Shown: piece after piece, positions 24,548-32,868 of the stretch
Position numbering within the stretch: the stretch's first letter is position 1
How the letters are laid out: every line of letters starts with the position of its first letter
DNA from: Thiomonas sp.
GTDB taxonomy: Bacteria > Pseudomonadota > Gammaproteobacteria > Burkholderiales > Burkholderiaceae_C
Length of the DNA stretch: 41,413 bases
Direction: 5' to 3'
Assembly (NCBI GenBank): GCA_027311065.1
Contig: DAICZP010000088.1
Location: 1 to 41,413, forward strand
Notes under the pieces: generated by a model
What the model saw: only the letters and a program-made list of their open reading frames with translations
Database searches by the model: none
Told to the model about the DNA's origin: nothing
Made by a program: the position numbers and the translations under genes

Positions 24548-25258
24548 ATGGACGCGCGCTTGAATGGCTTGCTCGCAGCCCTTCCCGATGCCGATTACCA
24601 ACGCTGGCTTCCGTGTCTGGAGCAAGTCGATCTCCCGCTCGGAAAGTCTTTGTACGAGTCAGGAGCAAGGCTGACCCACGCGTACTTCCCCACGACAGCC
24701 ATCGTGTCCTTGCTGTATGTGACCGAGGACGGACACTCCGCGGAGCTGGCCGTGGTCGGTCGTGAAGGAGTTGTTGGCATCCCTTTGTTCATGGGGGGTG
24801 GGTCAACCCCGAGCCGCGGCGTGGTGCAAAGCGCCGGACATGCGTATCGGTTGAGCGCGGCGGCGCTGCGCGCCGAATTCGACCGATCGGGCGCTGCCAT
24901 GCAGCTACTGCTGCGCTACACGCAAGCGCTGATCACGCAAATGACGCAAACAGCCGTCTGTAATCGGCATCATTCACTCGATCAGCAACTGTGCCGCTGG
25001 CTATTGCTAAGCCTCGATCGGCTTTCGGGCTCCGAGATCATCATGACCCAGGAGCTGATCGCCAATATGCTGGGCGTGCGCCGCGAGGGCGTGACAGAAG
25101 CAGCGCTGCGATTGCAGCGCGATGGCTTGATCGAGTACACGCGGGGTCATATCCATGTGCTCGACCGGGCTGGCCTCGAGCGCAGGACCTGCGAGTGCTA
25201 TCAGGTCGTCAAACTGGAATATGAACGGCTTCTTCCGGGTACTTCCGCGCAGGGTTGA
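24548..25258 (+). CDS. Crp/Fnr family transcriptional regulator
   Basis: About 236 residues from ATG 24548. An N-terminal cyclic-nucleotide-binding-like beta-barrel (LPLGKSLYESGARLTHAYFPTTAIVSLLY, ELAVVGREGVVGIPLFMGG) is followed by the conserved helix region RYTQALITQMTQTAVCNRHH and LDQQLCRWLLLSLDRL. A C-terminal winged helix follows (MTQELIANMLGVRREGVTEAAL...LQRDGLI). The sequence matches a well-conserved proteobacterial subgroup of unknown effector; it lacks the Fnr cysteine cluster, and the cAMP pocket is not obvious. The frame extends upstream to 24377, and ATG 24410 overlaps the pseudo-kinase stop. Family conservation starts at MDARLNGLLAALPD, and a promoter sits in the interval. Linkage to glucan synthesis is inferred only from position. 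Confidence 0.9.
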   Translation: MDARLNGLLAALPDADYQRWLPCLEQVDLPLGKSLYESGARLTHAYFPTTAIVSLLYVTEDGHSAELAVVGREGVVGIPLFMGGGSTPSRGVVQSAGHAYRLSAAALRAEFDRSGAAMQLLLRYTQALITQMTQTAVCNRHHSLDQQLCRWLLLSLDRLSGSEIIMTQELIANMLGVRREGVTEAALRLQRDGLIEYTRGHIHVLDRAGLERRTCECYQVVKLEYERLLPGTSAQG

Positions 25259-25296
25259 TGGTGCGGTGTCCCGGCGCGTGTGCGCTGCTCGCGGCC

Positions 25297-25869
25297 TCAT
25301 CGTTTAATGCGGGAGATCTTGGTGCCTTCGATGCTCAGGCTGGCCATGAGACCCTGCTGGTCGAAAATGAAGGCATAGGCGTCTTTGCGCAGGGTTGTCG
25401 ACGAAAGATTAACCGCGGCTCCCTTGTTCACGACGGCGACGGTCGGGCCCACGCCGACTTCCCAACCATGGGAGTGATGGACGTAGCGTACCGCCTTGTC
25501 GTTCATCAGAAACACCACGTAGCCGTAGGACTGCGCACCGGCTTGCCAGCCCCATGAAGCGCTCACCGAGTTGTAGTAACCATCGACGCTGCCGTGCCGG
25601 TACAACACGCCCTCGCCGTAGGCACCACCAAACACCAGACCAGCCTTGATGATCTTCGGGAAGACAAGAATTTCCTTGGCCGATCTTGACAGGTCCTTGG
25701 CCACTGGATCGGTCTTGTAGAGGAGTTGCAGGGCGGCTCGCGCGGCGTCATCGAGCTGCGATGCGCTCTCGTCGGCATGCGCGGGAATGTTGCAGGCACC
25801 GATTGCAATGACCGCCGCGCTTGCCAGCGCAAGGTTGCGGCGCCTGTTGACGGCTTTCGTTGGGTACAT
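25297..25869 (-). CDS. SYLF (YSC84-like) lipid-binding domain protein, exported
   Basis: A 190-residue protein with an N-terminal export signal (NRRRNLALASAAVIAIGACNIPAHA). Cleavage could be after AHA, or at the cysteine if it is a lipoprotein. The mature part carries the SYLF/Ysc84 pattern: LLYKTDPVAKDLSRSAKEILVFPKIIKAGLVFGGAYGEGVL, SVSASWGWQAGAQSYGYVVFLMND, and a C-terminal AYAFIFDQQGLMASLSIEGTKISRI. Such domains bind phospholipids. GAGGAAA lies about 8 bases before ATG 25869, fixing the start; a longer frame upstream is not supported. It is convergent with the Crp/Fnr-type gene and divergent from the GGDEF-EAL gene. Confidence 0.9.
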   Translation of the reverse strand: MYPTKAVNRRRNLALASAAVIAIGACNIPAHADESASQLDDAARAALQLLYKTDPVAKDLSRSAKEILVFPKIIKAGLVFGGAYGEGVLYRHGSVDGYYNSVSASWGWQAGAQSYGYVVFLMNDKAVRYVHHSHGWEVGVGPTVAVVNKGAAVNLSSTTLRKDAYAFIFDQQGLMASLSIEGTKISRIKR

Positions 25870-26038
25870 GACGATTTCCTCGAGTTTGCGACAGGTTGCG
25901 GGTATGGTCGAACGATAGCCCCATCGCGGCGTCGACGTCGGTGCGGCAGCCAACATTGGTGCCGTGCGCGTCTGCGGAAATGCCGGGGACTATGATCCCG
26001 GATTGCTGAACATTATCTTGACCGGACAAATAGAGCGC

Positions 26039-28612
26039 ATGGCACAGGGGCGTCCCGGAATGGCGGTTGTGATCGCGCTCGTCTGCCTGGCGCTGACGCG
26101 AAGCGTTTCCAGCGCGGAAACTGGGGCTTTGGACCTGTCCGGTGCGACGGCGCGCCCCAAAGTCATCCGCGTGGCGATCGACGACGACTACCCGCCCTTC
26201 ATCATGCGGGAAGACAACGGTCAATTGGCCGGGTATCTCGTCGATGCCTGGAAACTCTGGGCGCGCGTCACAGGTGTCAAGGTGGAGTTGCTCGCCTCCG
26301 ACTGGCAGGCGGCCCAGGTCGCGATGCGAAGCGGAAAGGCCGATGTGATCGACACCATATTCCGTACGCCAGCGCGATTGCGGACATTGGATTTCACCCC
26401 TGCCTACGCGTCGATCCCGGCCAACATCTATACCGACAAAAACCTTACTGGAATTGCCGATGTTGCGTCATTGCGCGGTTTCCAGGTTGCCGTCAAGGCC
26501 GGGGATGCTTGCGAGGACTCCCTGCGCGCGGATGGAATCACGGACCTTGTCGCCTACGCTGATTACGCGGATATCGTGAACGCCGCTGCCAATGGCCGGG
26601 TGCACGTGTTTTGCATGGATGGACCACCGGCGACGTATCTGATCGTGCGCGCCAACGCGGAGCGCCGGATTCGGCAGGCATTCACCTTGTACACCGGAGA
26701 TTTCCATCGGGCCGTGCACACAGGAGACCACGCCACGGCTGCGCTGGTGATGCAGGGGTTTTCCGCCATTCCATCCTGGGAGTGGGCGCGTCTTCAAGAC
26801 AAATGGATGGGACGGAGTCTGGAAAGCGCGGGTCAGCGCAAACTGCGTTACGGCCTCGTCATATCGGTCGCAGTCATTCTTCTGCTGGTCGCTGTTGTCC
26901 TCACGCTTCGCGGTCTCATCAAGGTACGCACGGCAGATCTGGTGGCGACACGCGACAAGCTGCAGGCGACCCTGGATGCCTTGCCCGATCTGATGTTCGA
27001 GCTGGACTTGGAGGGACGCTTTCACGACACGCATACGGCGCGCACCGAGCTTCTGGTCGCGGCCCCGGAGAACCTGATCGGCAAGACACTGGAAGAGCTG
27101 TTTTCCGCCGATGTCGTCAAGATCGGACTCGATGCACTTCGCGAGGCGAACCAAACCGGCACGAGTTCCGGTGCCTACAAAATCGACCTTCCGGACGGGA
27201 CCCGATGGTTCGAATTCACGGTGGCGCGCAAACCGTTCATCCCGGGGCAACAGGCCCGATTCATCGTGCTTTCCCGTGATGTAACGGCGCGAAAGGTCGC
27301 CGAGGAGCGGGTGAATTACCTCGCCAACTTCGACACGCTGACCGGCCTTCCCAATCGGGCCCAGCTTGGAGAACACCTTGCCTATGCCATCAGCCTCGCC
27401 AAGCGCGAGCGGCACCACATCGCCGTGTTGTTTCTCGACCTTGATCACTTCAAGGACATCAACGACAGCCTCGGACATGCTTTGGGTGACCGATTCATCA
27501 TCGAGATTGCAAAGCGCTTGCGCGGCGCGTTGCGCGACGAGGATACATTGGCGCGGCTGGGTGGCGACGAGTTCATCGTCATGCTTCCCGACGTCGATGG
27601 GGCGGGCGCCTTGCAAGTTGCCAACAAATTGATCGACGTCGTTGCGCAGCCCGCCCGCATCGATCTTCACGCATTGACCGTGACAACGTCGATCGGCGTG
27701 AGTGTTTTCCCCGAGGATGGTCACGATCTCGATACGCTGCTGAAAAAGGCGGACAGCGCGATGTACCGGGCGAAGCGCGACGGGCGCAACGGCGCTGCGT
27801 TTTTCACCGATGCCATGCAGCATGACGCGGATCGACACCTTCAGATTCTTTCGTCGATGCGCAGAGCGATCGAGCAGGGGGAATTCAGTGTCCATTACCA
27901 GCCGCAGATCAGCACCCAGCAGCGTGCACTGGTGGGCGCGGAGGCCTTGTTGCGCTGGACCTGCCCCGTGCTTGGCGTCGTTCCCCCGGATGAATTCATT
28001 CCGATTGCCGAGAGCAGTGGCCTGATTCTGCAGATCGGCGACTGGGTCCTGCGTCAGGTGGTATCGCAGCAGCGCGCCTGGATCGACGCCGGTCATCGTG
28101 TGGTGCCGGTTGCCGTGAATCTTTCCGCGGTGCAGTTCCGGCAGCCGCTGCTGTCGGAGCATGTCGCAGCTGTTCTGCGTGACCAGCGCCTGAATCCGAA
28201 CCTCATCGAGCTTGAGTTGACCGAGACCGTGATGATGCAGGATCCGTCGCGAGCAGTCGCACTCATGAACGAAATTCACGGCCTTGGTATTGGACTGTCC
28301 ATCGATGACTTCGGGACCGGCTTTTCATCGTTGAGCCAGCTGAAGAAGCTCCGAGTCAACAAATTGAAGATCGATAAATCCTTCGTGCAGGACATCGCCG
28401 TCGACCACGACGATCGGTCGATCGTGATCGCGATCATTGGCATGGCGAAAAGCATGGAGATGCGGACCATCGCCGAAGGTGTTGAGTCTGAAGATCAGCT
28501 CGCCTTTTTGCGCGAGTACGGATGTGACGCTTTTCAGGGTTATCTTCAGAGCCCTGCCATTTCTGCCGATGATTTTGCTCGCCTTTACCTCAGGCCCGCT
28601 CGCTCGGTGTAA
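26039..28612 (+). CDS. Membrane GGDEF-EAL protein with periplasmic solute-binding sensor and PAS domain
   Basis: An 857-residue c-di-GMP enzyme. A signal sequence (about 9-28) leads to a periplasmic SBP_bac_3-like sensor (about 40-255; VIRVAIDDDYPPFIMREDNGQLAGYLVD). A membrane helix (about 269-293), a PAS domain (about 305-415), GGDEF (GGDEF at 508-512, I-site RDED just before) and EAL (EAL at 635-637, IDDFGTGFSSLSQL, KIDKSFV, EGVES) follow. Key residues of both catalytic domains are present, so it may make and degrade c-di-GMP. The ATG at 26039 is chosen because it starts directly before the signal peptide; upstream codons are unlikely. The sensor resembles amino-acid-binding proteins; ligand unknown. 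Its 3' end overlaps feoB on the other strand by 23 bases. Confidence 0.92.
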   Translation: MAQGRPGMAVVIALVCLALTRSVSSAETGALDLSGATARPKVIRVAIDDDYPPFIMREDNGQLAGYLVDAWKLWARVTGVKVELLASDWQAAQVAMRSGKADVIDTIFRTPARLRTLDFTPAYASIPANIYTDKNLTGIADVASLRGFQVAVKAGDACEDSLRADGITDLVAYADYADIVNAAANGRVHVFCMDGPPATYLIVRANAERRIRQAFTLYTGDFHRAVHTGDHATAALVMQGFSAIPSWEWARLQDKWMGRSLESAGQRKLRYGLVISVAVILLLVAVVLTLRGLIKVRTADLVATRDKLQATLDALPDLMFELDLEGRFHDTHTARTELLVAAPENLIGKTLEELFSADVVKIGLDALREANQTGTSSGAYKIDLPDGTRWFEFTVARKPFIPGQQARFIVLSRDVTARKVAEERVNYLANFDTLTGLPNRAQLGEHLAYAISLAKRERHHIAVLFLDLDHFKDINDSLGHALGDRFIIEIAKRLRGALRDEDTLARLGGDEFIVMLPDVDGAGALQVANKLIDVVAQPARIDLHALTVTTSIGVSVFPEDGHDLDTLLKKADSAMYRAKRDGRNGAAFFTDAMQHDADRHLQILSSMRRAIEQGEFSVHYQPQISTQQRALVGAEALLRWTCPVLGVVPPDEFIPIAESSGLILQIGDWVLRQVVSQQRAWIDAGHRVVPVAVNLSAVQFRQPLLSEHVAAVLRDQRLNPNLIELELTETVMMQDPSRAVALMNEIHGLGIGLSIDDFGTGFSSLSQLKKLRVNKLKIDKSFVQDIAVDHDDRSIVIAIIGMAKSMEMRTIAEGVESEDQLAFLREYGCDAFQGYLQSPAISADDFARLYLRPARSV

Positions 28613-31034
28613 CCCGGGTACGGGTGGCGGGCACGCACCCGCCACAGGCTGCGCAGCCGGAGCCATGGCAGGCTCCGGGTGCGGGACCGTGCATCGGCAG
28701 GGATGCCGACATTTGGCCGTACCGCCGCAGCCCGAGCGCGAGCGCCACCAGTGCGGTCAATACGCCCGCGGTCCATGCCAGCGACGTCCCGGGATGTTCT
28801 GACGCCGTGCCGAGCTGGTAGATGACAGTGGCCGCTCCCCACGCCAGGGTGACACCGTAGATGACGGAAAATGTCATCCACCCCCAGCCGACTTCGCGTC
28901 GCAGCGCCCCCATGGTGCTGGCGCAGGGAACATAGAGAAGCACGAAGACGAGGTAGGCGAAAGCCGACAGCGGCGTGAATGACGCGGCCAGCGCCGCCAG
29001 TGTCTGGTTGCTGGCGCCCGAGGCCTGAATGGCAGCTTGTGGCGAATCGAGTGCGCCGACTCCGAGCGGGTCCAGGACCGTGCCAAGAAAGCTTCGCGTG
29101 TTCTCGGGAACGCTGCGCAGTGCGGCCATCAGTTCGCCGCTGATATCGGGGGCGCGGTAGCGCGCGAGCTGATCGGATGCATGTTGTCGCTGGGCGATGC
29201 CATTGAGGGTGCCGATGACGATTTCCTTCGCGGCGCCGCCGGCGATCAGGCCCGACACCGCTGGCCAGTTTTCGCGCTCGATACCCATCGGTGCAAACAG
29301 GGGAACGAGGGCGCGACTGGCCTGCGCAAGCAGGGAGCGGTCGATATCGGTTGCGCGCAGACCGCCCTCGACCCAGCCAACGCCCGGCAGCAGGAACAGC
29401 ACCAGAGCGATGCAGGTGATCACGCGACCGACGCGGAACAGGAAGACCTTGAGGCGATGCCAGCTCTGCAGTACGACGCTGCGCGCGCTGGGAAGGCGGT
29501 AGGGAGGAAGCTCCATGACGAACGGCACGGGTGCGCCTGGCAGGGCCGTGCGGCTGAGCAGCGCGGCGGTAGCCAGCGCAACAGCGATTCCGAGGATGTA
29601 GAGCAGAAAGACCACCTGTCCACCATTGTTGCGAAAGAAGACCGCCGCGAAAGCCATGTAGATCGTGAGTCGCGCCGAGCACGACATGAAGGGTTGCATC
29701 AGAACCGTCAGCAGGCGTCCCCGGACGTCTTCGACGATGCGCGAACCCATGATGGCGGGGACGTTGCATCCGAAGCCGATCACCATCGGCACCAGTGCGT
29801 TGCCAGGCAGCCCAAGGCGTCGCATGAAGCGGTCGGTCGCGAACGCGGCGCGCGCCATGTAGCCGCAATCCTCCAGGAGCGCAAGCATCACGAAGGTGAG
29901 CCCGATGGGAGGAATGAATGCGATCACGATGTTGATCCCGCCACCCACGCCGCCAGCGATGGCGGCGACCATCCAGTCGGGAGCCCCGGCGCGCAGCAAT
30001 AAATGGCCGGGCGCGTCGACCAGGAGCGCGGCGGATCCTTGCTCGAACAGATCGACGAAGATCTGACCCGTATTGAAGGACGCGACAAAGAGGGCGTACA
30101 GCACGGCTAGAAAAATGGGCACGCCGGCCCATGGGTGTAGTGTCACGCGATCGAGCAGTGCCGTGACGCGGCGGCGCGCGCCGGGGCGGCCGTCAGGGTG
30201 CAGGACGGCGCAAGCCGTGGTGTGGGCCCAGTCAAAACGCGCTGCAGCGAGCACGTCCGTCGGCTCTTCGCCGCGTGCGTCGGTGATGTCCCGGAAGGCG
30301 ACAGTCAGCGCGGCCCGCCCGGCATCGCTGATGGGCGCGGTATCCGGGAGGTCGTTCGGATGCGCGTCGAGCAGGCGTAAAACGTCGAACCGACCGTGCT
30401 CCGGCAAGGCGGATGCCACGCTCGCAATCGCTTGTTCGACGATGACGTCCCACGAAACCCCGCGTGCGCGGGGGGCATCGCGCAGGGCATGGTGGATGGC
30501 TTCACGCAGCGCTTCGCGCCCCTGGCCGCTGCGCGCCACCATCGGAATGACCGGAACCCCGAGGCAGGCGCGCAGCATGTCGGCTCGCGGCAGCATGCCG
30601 GCTGCGCGGGCTTCGTCGACCATGTTCAACACCACGAGCATGGGTCGGTCGAGTTCAGCAAGCTCGGCAGTAAGCGCGAGGTGACGCTCGAGGTTGGATG
30701 CATCGATGATGTTGACCACCAGGTCGACACGCTCGGCCAGCAGTACATGACGGGCAATGGCCTGATCGGTGCCGCCACCACCCAGCAGGCTGTAAACCCC
30801 CGGGAGGTCGACCACCGAGGCGTTACCTGCAGGCAGCCGAACCACGCCAGTGCGCCGCTCGACGGTGACGCCCGGCCAGTTGCCAACATGTTGGCGAGAA
30901 CCAGTGAGCAGGTTGAATACCGTGGTCTTGCCGCAGTTTGGATGCCCCGCGAGCACGACCACCGGGCGGGCATCGCTGGCGCGCTGTGGCCCATTGCGCT
31001 TGAAGTCCGGCAAAAAATCGGGCGTCGTGCTCAT
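28590..31034 (-). CDS. feoB: Ferrous iron transporter FeoB with cysteine-rich tail
   Basis: FeoB takes up Fe(II) across the inner membrane using an N-terminal GTPase. The 814-residue protein shows G1 GHPNCGKT (30-37), the G2 threonine in GNWPGVTVE, G3 DLPG (76-79) and G4 NMVD (137-140). The membrane part follows with two Gate regions (IVIAFIPPIGLTFVMLALLEDCGYMARAAF and MQPFMSCSARLTIY). The C-terminus ends with C-x4-C-x2-C-x2-C (ACHGSGCAACGGC), which may bind metal or an Fe-S cluster and may stand in for the absent FeoC. Its ATG overlaps the feoA stop (ATGA, 31034-31031), so translation is probably coupled. Confidence 0.95.
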   Translation of the reverse strand: MSTTPDFLPDFKRNGPQRASDARPVVVLAGHPNCGKTTVFNLLTGSRQHVGNWPGVTVERRTGVVRLPAGNASVVDLPGVYSLLGGGGTDQAIARHVLLAERVDLVVNIIDASNLERHLALTAELAELDRPMLVVLNMVDEARAAGMLPRADMLRACLGVPVIPMVARSGQGREALREAIHHALRDAPRARGVSWDVIVEQAIASVASALPEHGRFDVLRLLDAHPNDLPDTAPISDAGRAALTVAFRDITDARGEEPTDVLAAARFDWAHTTACAVLHPDGRPGARRRVTALLDRVTLHPWAGVPIFLAVLYALFVASFNTGQIFVDLFEQGSAALLVDAPGHLLLRAGAPDWMVAAIAGGVGGGINIVIAFIPPIGLTFVMLALLEDCGYMARAAFATDRFMRRLGLPGNALVPMVIGFGCNVPAIMGSRIVEDVRGRLLTVLMQPFMSCSARLTIYMAFAAVFFRNNGGQVVFLLYILGIAVALATAALLSRTALPGAPVPFVMELPPYRLPSARSVVLQSWHRLKVFLFRVGRVITCIALVLFLLPGVGWVEGGLRATDIDRSLLAQASRALVPLFAPMGIERENWPAVSGLIAGGAAKEIVIGTLNGIAQRQHASDQLARYRAPDISGELMAALRSVPENTRSFLGTVLDPLGVGALDSPQAAIQASGASNQTLAALAASFTPLSAFAYLVFVLLYVPCASTMGALRREVGWGWMTFSVIYGVTLAWGAATVIYQLGTASEHPGTSLAWTAGVLTALVALALGLRRYGQMSASLPMHGPAPGACHGSGCAACGGCVPATRTRVTPSERA

Positions 31035-31309
31035 GGTGTGGCCACCGTATGCGTGGGACGGACGCGGATGGAGGCGATGATGTCGCGCCCCAGCGCGATG
31101 CGCGCCGTCCCCACCGCGACGACAGCGCCTCGCGCGTCGGGGCCTTGCAGCAGATGCAGGGGCGTGCCGCGCCGGATTCCGAGCATGGCCATGCGGCGCG
31201 GCAGCCCAGCGATGGCGTCGATGCCGACGACGACACATGGACATCCACCAGCCATGTCGGCGAGTGCACGGAGCTGATCCGGAATGGTGTGATCTGTGCT
31301 GCGGTGCAT
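31031..31309 (-). CDS. feoA: FeoA family protein
   Basis: A 92-residue cytosolic SH3-like protein that supports FeoB. Family features are LADMAGGCPCVVVGIDA followed by RRMAMLGIRRGTPLHLLQ, and a final strand ALGRDIIASIRV. The start at 31309 is set by AGGAG about 9 bases upstream and by a promoter whose transcript would begin near 31358, excluding the ATGs at 31366 and 31357. The N-terminal ~15 residues are polar and longer than in minimal FeoA. It is first in the feoAB operon and probably repressed by Fur. Confidence 0.92.
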   Translation of the reverse strand: MHRSTDHTIPDQLRALADMAGGCPCVVVGIDAIAGLPRRMAMLGIRRGTPLHLLQGPDARGAVVAVGTARIALGRDIIASIRVRPTHTVATP

Positions 31310-31339
31310 GGGGGCGTGCTCCTTCCGGGCCATTTCGCG

Positions 31340-31358
31340 AATACGAACGATTCGCATT
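31340..31358 (-). promoter_or_regulatory. Fur-box-like operator before feoA
   Basis: The minus strand reads AATGCGAATCGTTCGTATT, a 9-1-9 inverted repeat with 7 of 9 pairs. It resembles the AATGnGAATnATTCnCATT form of Fur boxes recalled from beta- and gammaproteobacteria. It covers the predicted transcript start of feoAB, where a repressor would block transcription. The match to the classic GATAATGATAATCATTATC is only partial (about 9 of 19). Confidence 0.6.
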
Positions 31359-31364
31359 ACTTGC

Positions 31365-31393
31365 ATCCTAGGCGCCTGCCCGCGGTTTGTCCA
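31365..31393 (-). promoter_or_regulatory. Sigma-70-type promoter of feoAB
   Basis: On the minus strand TGGACA (31393-31388; 5 of 6) and TAGGAT (31370-31365; 4 of 6) have the ideal 17-base spacing. Transcription would start near 31358, giving a leader of about 49 bases to the feoA ATG at 31309. Confidence 0.55.
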
Positions 31394-31481
31394 CAGTCAC
31401 TGCCCCGACAAGTGGGCGAAGTCGTGGGTGATCGGCTAAGCTGGCGCCATCATTGAACGCGCTCAAACCACCACGTCCGTG

Positions 31482-32432
31482 ATGCCATTCCTGGTTGAAC
31501 ACACCGTTGTTGTCGGCGCCGGCGCCGTGGGCAGCTTTTTTGGTGCCATGCTTGCGCGTGCCGGCCACCAGGTGCACTTCATCGGACGGCCCGCCTACGT
31601 CGAGGCCGTGCACGCGCACGGCCTCGAGCTGCGGATGCACGGCACGGTTGAGCACATTGCGGTGGAGGCATCGAGCGACCTGGCGGCAGTGCGCGATGCG
31701 TCGGTGGTGCTGTTTTGCGTCAAATCGATGGATACCGAATCAGTTGCGCGCAGCATCGCGCCGTTGCTGTCGCCAGGGTGCCTGGTGCTGGACCTGCAGA
31801 ACGGCATTGAAAACGCCGTCACGCTGGCGCGTCACATCTCCCAACCCGTGGTTCCGGCAGCGGTCTACGTGGCTGCCGCGATGCCGCGCCCCGGTGTTGT
31901 CGTCCACCACGGGCGCGGCGACCTGATCGTGGGTGCGATGACGCCGGCAGAGCAGACGGATCCCGTGTTCGTGGGACGCATGCAGACAGTGGCGGCGATG
32001 TTCGAGACCGCAGGAGTGCCGGTCCGCGTCTCGCCTGACGTGCACGTGGCGCTTTGGAACAAGCTGGTGGTCAATTGCGCATTCAACGCTATTTCTGCGG
32101 TGTCGCAACGCCCATACGGACGCATGGCTGCGGTACCGCAGATCCAGGCCTTGCAGCGCACTGTGGTGGAAGAGGTGATCCAGGTCGCGCGTGCCGATGG
32201 CCATGCGCTGGACCTGACCGAAGCGCTCGAAAACGTCGAACGCACGGCCACTGCGATGGCGACGCAGGTTTCATCGACTGCGCAGGATCTGGCGCGTGGC
32301 AGGACGACGGAAATCGACGACCTCAACGGCTTCATCGTGCGCAGGGGTGCGGCGTTGGGCATCCCCACACCGGCCAATCAGGCGTTGCATGCGCTGGTGA
32401 AACTGTTGGAGAGCAGGCGCGAGGACGCCTGA
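31482..32432 (+). CDS. panE: 2-dehydropantoate 2-reductase (ketopantoate reductase family)
   Basis: The 316-residue protein opens with the NADP-binding TVVVGAGAVGSFFGAMLARAG. It continues with VVLFCVKSMDTESV, LDLQNGIENAV and the catalytic-lysine region VALWNKLVVNCAFNAISAVSQ. The C-terminal part has RGRTTEIDDLNGFIVRRGAALGIPTPAN, the family's substrate-binding stretch. PanE reduces ketopantoate to pantoate for coenzyme A synthesis, but this family has many paralogues with other 2-keto substrates, and no other pantothenate genes lie here. A GTG directly before the ATG at 31482 is an alternative start. It is divergent from feoAB and followed by a strong hairpin. Confidence 0.85.
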   Translation: MPFLVEHTVVVGAGAVGSFFGAMLARAGHQVHFIGRPAYVEAVHAHGLELRMHGTVEHIAVEASSDLAAVRDASVVLFCVKSMDTESVARSIAPLLSPGCLVLDLQNGIENAVTLARHISQPVVPAAVYVAAAMPRPGVVVHHGRGDLIVGAMTPAEQTDPVFVGRMQTVAAMFETAGVPVRVSPDVHVALWNKLVVNCAFNAISAVSQRPYGRMAAVPQIQALQRTVVEEVIQVARADGHALDLTEALENVERTATAMATQVSSTAQDLARGRTTEIDDLNGFIVRRGAALGIPTPANQALHALVKLLESRREDA

Positions 32433-32501
32433 AAAAGCGCGAGCACCCACGATCGTTGACAGCACTCGCCGCGAAAATTTTCCAGAACTTTGCGTGATCT
32501 T

Positions 32502-32534
32502 GCGCCCCAGCAGATCATGTATCTGCTGGGGCGC
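32502..32534. terminator. Strong hairpin between convergent panE and DUF3079 genes
   Basis: GCGCCCCAGCAGAT at 32502-32515 pairs perfectly over 14 bases with ATCTGCTGGGGCGC at 32521-32534, with a 5-base loop. It lies between the stops of panE (32432) and the DUF3079 gene (32560). Only TTCG follows on the plus strand, so the T tract is poor. Confidence 0.6.
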
Positions 32535-32559
32535 TTCGCGTCAATTGGCCAGCGGTCTG

Positions 32560-32775
32560 TCAGCAAGTTTTGCTGTTCGATGCGGTATCGGCCGCGGCGA
32601 CGGCGTCAAGACCGAATTCCATCCAGTCATCGCCGAGGAGTTCGGCCGGATGTTGGGTGCGTTCCGATCCATTCCCACAGCGCATGGCGTCCGCTGCGCA
32701 GTAACGAGCACAACCCCAGCACAGCCGCTCTGGATGGGCTGGATGCAGGGGAAAACGACGAGACGGCGCGGGCAT
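32560..32775 (-). CDS. DUF3079 family small cysteine-rich protein
   Basis: A 71-residue protein whose first ~55 residues match the DUF3079 family: RRFPLHPAHPERLCWGCARYC, then AADAMRCGNGSERTQHPAEL and LGDDWMEFG. Four cysteines (CWGCARYC and MRCGNG) in fixed positions suggest metal binding, but the function is unknown. The remaining tail (LDAVAAADTASNSKTC) is not part of the family core. ATG 32775 is chosen because relatives start just before the KFPLHP motif; no strong ribosome binding site is visible. It follows the lytic transglycosylase on the same strand, 93 bases after that gene's stop. Confidence 0.75.
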   Translation of the reverse strand: MPAPSRRFPLHPAHPERLCWGCARYCAADAMRCGNGSERTQHPAELLGDDWMEFGLDAVAAADTASNSKTC

Positions 32776-32868
32776 GGCACGTTGGGGTTGCGCGGCGAGG
32801 CTTCCATCTGACGCCTCGTGGTGCAGCCGGGCCTTGACCAGGGGCAAGCGGTCGCGCAACCAGATGTA

